A stretch of DNA of 64,000 bases from Saccopteryx bilineata. Taxonomy: Eukaryota > Chordata > Mammalia > Chiroptera > Emballonuridae. The DNA lies in NCBI RefSeq assembly GCF_036850765.1, contig NC_089491.1, positions 94,954,740 through 95,018,739 of the forward strand, written 5' to 3'. A program made the position numbers and the translations under genes. Within the stretch, counting starts at the first letter, position 1. The number at the start of each line of letters is the position of its first letter. Shown in pieces: positions 56,047-64,000 of this stretch. The notes beneath the pieces were generated by a model. The model had not been told where the DNA came from, did no database searches, and saw only the letters and a program-made list of their open reading frames with translations.

Positions 56047-56637
56047 AAATTTCTTCGGTATCCTGTCTTGGTGTCTCTATGTAACTCACGGATTAAAATA
56101 ACATACTATATAACAATGTGTGCCTTTGAAGTTACTTTCTCTCAACATTGAAAAAGGATTTGTTTTACCAGCAATGCTATGCAGTTACATTCAGTCTCTG
56201 AGTTTGTATGGCCCTCTGTGCAGGCCTGAGTGAGCTTGTCAGGTTTAGTATGGGGTCCTTTTTTGTCCATATGGAAATGGCCAGGAATTTTGCTCTCCTC
56301 TAATATAATACCCACCTCCAAGCTCCCCTAGATAAGCATCCATGAGAGTGCTTAGAGCTATTGGCTCAGCTTTCATAAGAGGGCCTCTGACTCCCCTGAT
56401 TTCTCTTTGGAAGTAAGCACTACAGAGTCTGATCCTGGTGCTGCAGTCACTTGTCAACATCAATAAGGACCCTGCCACCTACATGGTACCTGTCTTATGC
56501 TACTTTCTGTCTGCTGAGTCCTTTAAGACATGTGTTTCAAATTGTCAAAGCACATGCTGCAGGCTGATTGTGGAGTGCACTTAGAATGAGCATACACGGT
56601 GCTTCCAAAATTGCCACCGAGAACCTCTTTAAAAAGG
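56047..56637. other. old repeat fragments, no gene
   Basis: About 56190-56290 ('tctctgagtttgtatgg', 'gagcttgtcaggtttagtatgg') resembles 49110-49190 of repeat Y. The rest is unrecognised. Confidence 0.4.
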
Positions 56638-56946
56638 CTTAGTCTGGCTCAGTGGATAGAGCATCAGCCCGGCATGCAGACAATCCAGCTTTGAGTCCCA
56701 GTCAGGGCACACAAGAGAAGTGACCATCTGCTTCTCTTTCTCTCCCTCTCCTCCTTCTCTCTCTCTTCTACTCTCACAGCCAGTGGCTCAATGGGTTCAA
56801 GAGTTGGCCCCAGGTACTGAGGATAGCTCAGTAGATTCGATCATTGGCCTCAGACAGGGGTTGTCAGGTGAATTTCAGCATACAGGAGTCTGTCTCACTA
56901 GCTCCCCTCCTCTCACTTAACATAAATAAATAAACAAACAAACAAA
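56638..56946 (+). mobile_element. old type A-related SINE
   Basis: Decayed element with tRNA-like head ('ggctcagtggatagagc'), CT-rich middle, 'cacaggagtctgtc'-like 3' part, and an AAATAAAT/AAAC tail. Confidence 0.78.
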
Positions 56947-58179
56947 TGCACACATACATACATAAATAACTCACCAAGAAATAGCCCCAGCACTAGCTCC
57001 CAACATTTCTCAGGGCAGCAGCCCATAATCACTTTATTTCCCTTTTCCAAGTGTTGTCAGAGGGACCCTCTGGCCTTCAGCATGCTGGGAGGCGGCACAG
57101 ATGGAAGGCTGGAAGAACACAGAGTGAATGCTTCTACCAAAATGATCGGCTGCCAATTCTGTTCTTTGGGGTCTCACACCCTCCAAACAGAAAGAAGAGA
57201 CTCCAGGAAGAAACAAGAGCCCAGTACTCCTCAGCGGAAACAAGAGTTCAGTGAAATCTGGCAAGCCTCCCTGTTCTCAAATGATTCTCAGACAATGGTA
57301 AATTGGGAAAGTGGTCCGTGTTAATTGGGAAAGTGGTCAGTGTTGAGTGGAGACAGGTGGTCTTGGCTGCAAAGCCCAATTCCTCTCTTTACAACGTGTG
57401 AAAGTGAAATACACGGAGTTGGGGAGGATTAAGATTCACCCACTTCCATAAAGTCCAACTAATGTCCCTTATCCCAGACAGGATACTGCAGTGCTTTGGT
57501 CTACGTATGCCAGAAATCCCACATTCAAATCCAGCCATGCCACTCACTGGTCAAGTGAACTGTTCGGTTACTCAGTTTCCTCATGTGTAAAATGAAGAAA
57601 ATAATAATAGTATCTACTTCCTAAATTGTTATGAGCATTTACATATTCCCTGACACATTATTAGTGCTCAATAAATGTTAGCTATTATCTAGTGCTAGTG
57701 GTGATGAGTCTAAAAATCTTAAAAAACCAAAGCTTTCTACCCTTGTTTCATGAGCCAATCCAACATCTTCGTTCAGACCTTTATTTTGAGGAAATTCTTA
57801 ATTTAAAGCCCCTCAAAAAGTCATGCCAGGATTAATCCATTGTGAAAACCCCTATATCACACAGCTGAAAGTTATTTCTAAAATCTGCTCCAGGCTGTAT
57901 AAGATAAAGTATATTTCTTTTCCACATAAGCTTCTGGTTGCAGAAGTTCTTCCCCAGAGGCAAATTCACCAGGATTTGATGTGAAGGTTTACAAACAATG
58001 TCTACACTTTTGTAAGTTGTTCCATCAATAGTTGAAATGCTAAGTAATTCCCTTTAATTAATATATGCTAAGACAAACATTTATAATAAGATTAATTAGT
58101 GTAGCTCATTGTATTTTCCAAAGATGGTCACAACAGCATTTTCTATTACACAGGGAACAAAAGAAGAGTCAGAGTGCTT
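56947..58179. other. intergenic stretch downstream of HSD17B3 with a MIR
   Basis: Bases 57051-57324 hold an 80-codon frame with two Cys pairs that I do not recognise. A MIR lies at 57500-57695. Otherwise nothing is seen. Confidence 0.45.
57500..57695 (+). mobile_element. MIR
   Basis: 'ttactcagtttcctcatgtgtaaaatgaag', then 'gctcaataaatgttagctattat' at the end is the canonical MIR 3' half. Confidence 0.88.
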
Positions 58180-58184
58180 TTGCT

Positions 58185-58632
58185 GTTTCTTAAGTAACTT
58201 TAATTCAAAATAAGCAATATGCCAAAGTGACATATCTTGGGGCAGCCTGTCCTGAATCACATCATTAGCCTTACAGAATAAGCTAAATTTAGTTTTGTAT
58301 GAGTAAACTGGCTTTGTCTGCTCTGGAAAAGTTTAATGCCAGTCTCCAGTCCTTGATTTTAAGATGAGCAAAATGGCACAAAAGTTGTATTCTGGGTGCT
58401 GTATCTGTGCCGTGGCCCTCTAGCTTCGGGGGTGATGGTGACAGTCTTCTTCTTGGTCCTCTGTGGCCTGTGCAGAACTCAGTGATTGGAATGATGCTGG
58501 ATGGCCCCTCGGCCCCGTGGACTATCCAACGTTGGTGTTCTGCTTGAGGTAGTTGGTGTAACGAGTCAGGAGTAGCTTCTTGAATGCACCGCTGTAGAAG
58601 ACGCACGATGGGATCAGGCTCAGAAAGCTCGC
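58185..58632 (-). CDS. HSD17B3: HSD17B3 last exon (coding 58522-58632 plus 3' UTR)
   Basis: HSD17B3 is an ER-bound, NADPH-dependent short-chain dehydrogenase/reductase that reduces androstenedione to testosterone in testis. On the minus strand the acceptor (TGTCTATTTAAG, AG at 58633-58634) precedes 36 codons starting ASFLSLIP, containing FYSGAF and LLLTRY, and ending QNTNVG, then TAG at 58522-58524. The length equals that of the human last coding exon as I remember it. The 3' UTR would run to about 58185, 15 bp past ATTAAA at 58199-58204 (minus). The phase-0 start matches the end of the upstream exon at 63157. The frame is intact, so I read it as the functional gene rather than a pseudogene. 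Confidence 0.9.
58199..58204 (-). promoter_or_regulatory. HSD17B3 polyadenylation signal
   Basis: ATTAAA on the minus strand about 320 bp after the stop codon, within AT-rich DNA. No AATAAA was found nearer. Confidence 0.55.
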
Positions 58633-58746
58633 CTTAAATAGACAACAACGTGAGTGTTGGGGTGAACAAAAGACCAAGGAAGTTACTACTAAAACAAGGA
58701 AGTTACTACTAAAATGATAGTCATCATTTTAAAAAATATTTTTTCT

Positions 58747-59100
58747 GGCCCTGGCCGGTTGGCTCAGCGGTAGAGCGTCGCCTGGCGTACGGGGTACCCA
58801 GGTTCGATTCCCAGCCAGGGCACATAGGAGAAGCGCCCATTTGCTTCTCCACCCCCACCCCCTCCTTCCTCTCTGTCTCTCTCTTCCCCTCCCGCAGCCA
58901 GGGCTCCATTGGAGCGGGGATGGCCCGGGCGCTGGGGATGGCTCCTTGGCCTCTGCCCCAGGCACTGGAGCAGCGCCCCGGAGGGGCGGAGCATCGCCCC
59001 CTGGTGGGCGGAGCGTCGCCCCTGGTGGGCGCATGCGGGAGTCTGTCTGACTGTCTCTCCCCGATTCCAGCTTCAGAGGAATACAGAAAAAAAAAAAACT
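58747..59100 (+). mobile_element. type A SINE in the last HSD17B3 intron
   Basis: Target duplication AAAAAATATTTTTTCTG at 58730-58746 and 59101-59117. It lacks part of the usual middle ('gagtggctctggtcg'). Confidence 0.95.
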
Positions 59101-59412
59101 AAAAAATATTTTTTCTGACTACTGAAGTCCCAAAATTTTTTAGCACAGTCATGTGTCACTTAACGAGGAGGATACTTTCTAAGAAATGCATCATTAGATG
59201 ACTTTGTCATTGTGTGCACATCCTAGAGTGCACTTTCACACACCTAGATGGTGTCTCCTGCTACACCCCTAGGCTGTGTGGGACAGCCTGTTGCGCCTAG
59301 ACAACAAGCCTGCACAGCATGTTACTGCACTGAACACTGAAGGCTTTTAAACACAGTGGTATTTGTGTATCTAAATATATCTGAATATAGTAAAAGTACA
59401 TTTAAATATTTT

Positions 59413-59652
59413 AAAGCCCTGACCCAGTAGCTCAATGGATAAAACACTGTCCTGGTGTGCCAAGGTCACAAGTTCAAGCCCTGGTCAGGGCACATACAAG
59501 ATGCAATTGGTGAGTGCACCACTAGAGGGAACAACTAAGTTGAACAGCAAGTTAATGCTTCTCTCTCTTTCTCTCTTTCTACCTCCCTCTCTATTACTGT
59601 CTCCTCCCCCTTTTCTCTTTCTCAAATCAATGGGGAAATTTTTTAATTTAAA
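59413..59652 (+). mobile_element. Ves-like SINE inside Tigger
   Basis: 'agtagctcaatggataaaac' head, 'gggcacatacaagatgcaattgg' junction, CT-rich middle. TTTAA-type flanks match the Tigger sequence on each side. Confidence 0.8.
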
Positions 59653-59821
59653 GATGGTTACAGATAAAAAAAAAAATGGTACATGTGTGTAGTGCACTTA
59701 TCATGAACGGAGCTTGCAAGACTAGAAGTTGCTCTGGGTGAGTCAGTGAGTGAGAGGGTGGGGAATAGTCAGGCTAGGACAATGCTGGATGCTACTGTAA
59801 TCTTTATAAACACGGTATTCT

Positions 59822-60010
59822 TTTTTTTAAGGAATTTATTTATTTATTTTAGAGAGGAGAGAGAGAGAACAGAAGAGAAAGAAGGGAGAGAGGAGGAGCA
59901 GGAAGCATCAACTCTCATATGTGCCTTGACCAGGGAAACCCAGGGTTTTGAACTGGCGACATCAGCATTCCAGTTCAACACTTTATCCATTGCGACACCA
60001 CAGGCCAGGC
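59822..60010 (-). mobile_element. type C SINE inside Tigger
   Basis: Target duplication ATAAACACGGTATTCT / ATAAACACAGTATTCT at 59806-59821 and 60011-60026. Head complement near 59990-60010. Confidence 0.93.
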
Positions 60011-60794
60011 ATAAACACAGTATTCTAAAGCAACACTAAATTTATTTTAAAATATTTTATTTTTCAATAATAAATTGAACAGGTTACTATAACTTTACTT
60101 TGTAAACTTTTTAGTTTTTTAACTTTTAATTTTTTTGTAACAACAATTTAAAACAAACACATTATAGTTATACAAAAACATTTTCTTTTTATTCTTATCC
60201 TATAAGCTTTTTCCTATTTTTTTTATTTTTTACTTTTTAAACTTGTTTGTTAAAATCTAAGACACGAACACACATATTAGCCTAAGCATTCATGGGGTCA
60301 GGATCACTAATATCACTGTCTCCACTCCAACTCGTGTCCCTGTGGAAGGTCTTCCAGGGCAATGACAGGCACCATGTGGGCAGCTCCTGCGACAGCAGTG
60401 CGTCTCCTAGAGCACCTGCTGGAGGACCTGGCAGAGGCTCTTTTTGGGGAAGTGTCACCCCTTTGGGAAGATGTCCATGGTGGTTTGTTTAACTTGTTTC
60501 TTTTCTTTTTTATTTATTTTTTTTTATCGTAGATCTGCTTGTAAGCTGATAATGCAACATGAACATTCCTCTTTTTAAATGAAAACCTTTTGGTGTTTTT
60601 TAATCAATGAAAACCTTTATAAGGAGCTGTAAAACTTCTGCTAGACCCTTCTCTGAATCTTCTTAAAGGTTATTTTCCTTCTACTGCAGTTTCCTTTCCT
60701 CCACCTCTTCCTCAGCCATGCATTCCAATTCCAGTTCAAACAACTCCCCTTTAGTCAGTTCCTCGGGAACCACCTCTAGGAGCTCACTGTCACC

Positions 60795-61738
60795 TCACCC
60801 ACACCCGGGGACCACAGTCTTGTTGACTTTTGCAGCCTCGTCATTCTTGGCAAACACTTTGAAGTCATTGATGAACTTCTTCCAGATGCCATTCATGGAC
60901 TCCGTGGTGATCTCACCGCAAGCCCGAGCAAGGTTCCTGACGCAGTCACAGCTGTCACTTCTCCAGGATGGCGGTAGTGTTGTCCCGGGTGCAGCGGCAG
61001 CCTGGGCACAGGTGCCCCACAGGCAGTGGGCCTTAAGCGCTGTTACAACTCCTTGATCCAGTGGTTGGATCCAAGAGGTAGTATTTGGAGGGAGAAACAG
61101 CACTTTAATATTAGGATGCAGATCGGCAATAAAATCAGATGGTCTGGGGACACTGTCAACAATAAACAAAATCTTGACGTGTCCCGTGCTCTCCAAACAG
61201 TCCTTCTCCATGTTGTTGGCACAGCCACTGAGGAGGACAACCTGGAAGACGAGCTGAGTCACCCAGGACTTTCTGTGGCCCCTGGGCCCTGGCAGAGTGT
61301 GCTCACTGACATGCCTGAAGGCCCCGCGGTCCTCACTGTGCCAGGTCGCAGTGTTCCATCCACAGCCTGAGACACTGCCCCCAAGCCAGACAGCTATTCT
61401 GTCCTTAAACACCTTAGCCTCCTCGTGGATGGAAGTCCTTTCAGGCATCCATTCCAGAATAAAGACGTTTCAACCACACTGAACAGTTGCTCGGGTGAGT
61501 AACTTTCCTCCACAATCAGCTTCTCTAGAGTTTCCACAAGTTCCTCAGCTGCCTTCACATCAGCACTGGCCAAATCACCACTCACTTTCTCATTATGAAA
61601 TGAATAACTCTTCTTGAACTGCTTAACATACCCAGACCTAGCAAGAAATTCAACATCACATACAAGTGCAGGCTTTTCTTTCAATAACACAAACCTTCTG
61701 CTTTGGCCAGGGTCATCGTGGCTCTGAGAGGGATACAC
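60795..61738 (-). pseudogene. Tigger transposase pseudogene
   Basis: Two overlapping minus frames, 61394-61738 and 60795-61448, give the catalytic half of a pogo-like DDE transposase, joined by a frameshift. The first catalytic Asp is replaced, so it is dead. It reads in the same direction as HSD17B3, within its last intron. Confidence 0.85.
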
Positions 61739-62561
61739 TTCTGTGTCTGGTCTTCAACCCAGGTCATTGGAAATGTCCCATGTCTGATACAGGCCCTTCT
61801 CAGATTGTTGTCTTGTCACCTTCAATAAACAGACCCTTTAACAGCTCCTTTGTTCTCATTCTTTATGACTGTAGCTGAGGAGGAAGGGGACCTGCTTGAC
61901 TGGCAAGCAATACCCGTTACTGATCTTCCACCTCCGTGGTCCTTAATCACTGTTCACTCATGGTTGGGTCAATCACTCAACGTGGCTTCCTACTGGCAAC
62001 ATTAACAGTGGGCTTTGTACCCTTAGGGGCCACGGTAAACAAGACAACACATGGTTCAATCAAGCACAAGAAAAAACGACTCACTCAAGAGACAAGATGT
62101 ATGAGGCTGCCGCCACTGTCACGCGGCACACTGTCTACTGCAGACTTTCCATAAGTAGAAAGAGTACAGAACAGTAAATACATAAACCAGTAACACAGTA
62201 CTTATTATCATCTCAAGAGATACGCTGTACAGATAACTGCACGTGCTGTGCTTGTATACAACCGGCAGCGCAGTAGCTCTGTGCACACCTGCGTCTCCAC
62301 AGACACGTGAGTGATACGGTGCACTGCAACGCCATATGGCGATGAGTCACCAGGCCATAGGAACTTTGCTCCATGGTCATCTATGGGGCCACCATCCTAT
62401 GTGCGGTCTGTTGTTGACAGAAGTGTAGTTATATGTGCGTGAATGTCATTGCTAGAATATAAGGGTTTTGTGACCCTTTCCCAGTAAACAAGTCACTTGT
62501 AGGATCAGCCCTGAGGAACTTCAAACTGGAGAGAAGTGTCCGTGGAAAAGCGCCACCCTCG

Positions 62562-62645
62562 CCCTCCCTCCCGGTGAGTACGTCCTCTTCCTGGTGCCCC
62601 TCTCCCTCCCTCCCGGTGAGCACGTCCTCTTCCTGGTGCCCCTCT
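62562..62645. repeat. 42-bp tandem duplication
   Basis: Two copies (62562-62603, 62604-62645) begin CCCTCCCTCCCGGTGAG and differ at one base. Both carry GGTGAG(T/C)ACG, a donor-like motif on the plus strand. Confidence 0.95.
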
Positions 62646-63156
62646 CCCAGTGTTTCCGTGTTCTTTCTACCAAGGGCCTGTGAAAATGAGACGGCAGCAA
62701 AACTCAGATCTGCCTAAAATTCCAGGTGATGCCAGAAACAGAACCACACTGAAACTGTGTTTGTTTTCACTAGTAGCAAGCAGTATTCCCATCTACCGTT
62801 TCATTGTTTCATGTTTCTATTTGTGTCTAAAAGCAGCCTGGGTATGGTAAGAACTCCGGGTGCCATTGAACCTTATTTCCATATTTGATGGAGTCTGTGG
62901 TGAGCAGGAACCAGCTTGCACTGCTCACAAGAGCCACCTGTGCACACTCCTAGGTTCACGCTCTGTCGCTCTATAACAACATGTGGGAAGCTTAAAACCA
63001 ACCATGGGGGAGGACTTAAATAATGGGAGTCAGCACATGTTGCCAATCAAGGTGAAATATTCCACTTGGGGGTTGCCTATGGGCCGAGCACCCAGGCCAC
63101 CAACAGCCTGCACCCCTGTCCTCACTTGCTCCCAGAAAGGCGAAGTTATCAATTAC
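62646..63156 (-). other. part of HSD17B3 intron, non-repetitive
   Basis: Between the Tigger and the penultimate exon. No repeat or exon recognised. Confidence 0.6.
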
Positions 63157-63306
63157 CCAGATTTCATGGAGAAGGCAGCCACAGGTTTCCTCCCCGATCC
63201 TGACATAACGTAGTGACTCTTTCACAAACTCATCGGCAGTCTTGGTTATCAGGCCAGAACTGAAATGCTTTGTCATTGGGGTTGAGACTGCATATGGGGT
63301 CAGCAC
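63157..63306 (-). CDS. HSD17B3: HSD17B3 penultimate coding exon
   Basis: 150 bp, 50 codons, phase 0 at both ends on the minus strand. Acceptor CTCCCATTGTAG ends at 63307; donor GTAATT begins at 63156. The protein begins [13 protein letters not shown], continues [13 protein letters not shown] and ends [13 protein letters not shown]. This is the substrate-loop/C-terminal part of HSD17B3, after the catalytic Tyr-x3-Lys, which lies in exons outside the window. Human has the same exon length as I remember it. The last residue is Trp (TGG) where human has Leu. The next upstream exon is not in the remaining 0.7 kb. Confidence 0.92.
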
Positions 63307-63605
63307 CTACAATGGGAGATAAAGCTGTAACACAGGAAGTCCGCCCGGCCTAAGAAGTGAGCCCCCACATCAGCACCTTTTCATTCCCCAGCTCTGTTCT
63401 TCCTGTGGAAAGCTTCAGGGTCCACAATGATAAGGGGGCGCTGACAAGGCGGAGAACTGGCCCAGAGCCGGGACCAGGCTCCGCATTTCACTTTGCCACT
63501 GACTCAGGATGAGGCCTTAGCCACATGCCACCAGGTGGCCAAGCGCACACAAAGTAATGAGGACAAGAGCCATCTCTCCGAACATGGCTGCTAGCCTTTG
63601 AAAAT
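63307..63605 (-). other. HSD17B3 intron sequence
   Basis: Unique, GC-moderate intron DNA between the penultimate exon and a SINE. No exon with coding similarity was seen. Confidence 0.6.
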
Positions 63606-63620
63606 AAAAATGCAGGGCAA

Positions 63621-63990
63621 GCCCTGGCCAGTTGGCTCAGTGGTAGAACGTAGACCTGGCATGCAGGAGTCCCGGGTTTGATTCCTGGCCAGGGCACACA
63701 GGAGAGGCGCCCATCTGCTTCTCCACCCTTCCCCCTCTACTTCCTCTCTGTCTCTCTCTTCCCCTCCCGCAGCCAAGGCTCCATTGCAGCAAAGTTGACC
63801 CAGGCACTGAGGATGGCTCCGTGGCCTCTGCCTCAGGCACTAGAATGGCTCTGATTGTGGCAGAGCGACACCCCAGATGGGCAGAGCATCACCCCCTGGT
63901 GGGCATGCCGGGTGGATCCCGGTCGGGTGCATGTGGGAGTCTATCTGACTGCCTTCCCCGTTTCCAACTTAAGAAAAATAAAAATAAAAA
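63621..63990 (+). mobile_element. type A SINE at the window end
   Basis: Full-length. The target duplication AAAAATGCAGG precedes it (about 63606-63616) and ends the window (63990-64000). Lies in an HSD17B3 intron. Confidence 0.93.
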
Positions 63991-64000
63991 AAAATGCAGG

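Larger units (their letters stand above)
59146..62446 (-). mobile_element. near full-length Tigger (TcMar) transposon in the HSD17B3 intron
   Basis: The left end CAGTCATGTGTCACTTAACG and the right end (complement starts near TGACATTCACGCACATATA) are the inverted termini of a Tigger element, recognised from the human MER2/Tigger1 group (name from memory). On the minus strand about 60795-61740 is transposase: residues around YSPEQLFSVVETSLFW, FIVDSVPR, then LPPNTTSWIQPLDQGVV. The DDE signature is damaged: V stands where the first Asp (D-E-T) is expected, the second and third Asp remain, and there is a frameshift near 61450. The N-terminal DNA-binding part (61740-62150) has several stops. Two SINEs lie inside. 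Inactive. Confidence 0.88.

Noticed and set aside
57051..57324. 80-codon plus frame with Cys pairs as a possible exon
   Set aside because: No splice-site support, no family resemblance; left as unrecognised.

Overview
The window is nuclear DNA of a bat, most likely a horseshoe-bat or leaf-nosed-bat relative (Rhinolophoidea). It is full of bat tRNA-derived SINEs. Type A is a roughly 390 bp Rhin-1-like element that opens GCCCTGGCCGGTTGGCTCAG. Type B is a roughly 340 bp element that opens GCCTGACCAGGCGGTGGCGC. Type C is a roughly 190 bp element that opens CCTGACCTGTGGTGGCGCAG. A few decayed Ves-like copies are also present. The taxon call rests on remembered SINE consensus sequences and is an inference. 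About half the window is recognisable mobile DNA.

Three stretches are gene-derived. (1) On the minus strand at the right end lie the last two coding exons of HSD17B3 (17-beta-hydroxysteroid dehydrogenase 3), at 63157-63306 and 58522-58632. Reading frames, splice sites and a polyadenylation signal are intact. They make the right end the 3' part of a real gene and the rest of the window its downstream intergenic DNA. In human this would be the HSD17B3-ERCC6L2 side of 9q22.32 (from memory). (2) On the plus strand, 30831-32303 is an intact, intronless 490-codon ORF of the POM121/POM121-like/NPAP1 nucleoporin retrogene family. It is cut short before the FG-repeat region and has a 31-bp CpG-containing minisatellite just upstream. 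(3) On the minus strand, 26658-28252 is a broken processed copy of FKBP9.

Layout. 1-17.6 kb: SINEs, a 5'-truncated L1, a Tigger relic (8148-9600), and LTR fragments. 17.6-25.7 kb: AT-rich, gene-poor, with a chimeric L1 at 21.6-23.3 kb. 25.7-33 kb: FKBP9 pseudogene and POM121-like ORF. 33-39 kb: quiet, with MIRs and LTR fragments. 39.1-43.1 kb: a 331-bp hAT element with a perfect 8-bp target duplication, then a minus-strand class I-like ERV with two LTRs and a deleted interior. 43.1-53.7 kb: a nest of solo LTRs inserted into one another, most with exact 5-bp target duplications. 53.7-58.2 kb: LTR fragments, a young L1 tail and a MIR. 58.2-64 kb: the HSD17B3 3' end, whose last intron is mostly a near full-length Tigger transposon.

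The window shows no operon-like system. Its logic is one conserved gene end, two retrocopies, and successive waves of transposition that can be ordered by nesting.
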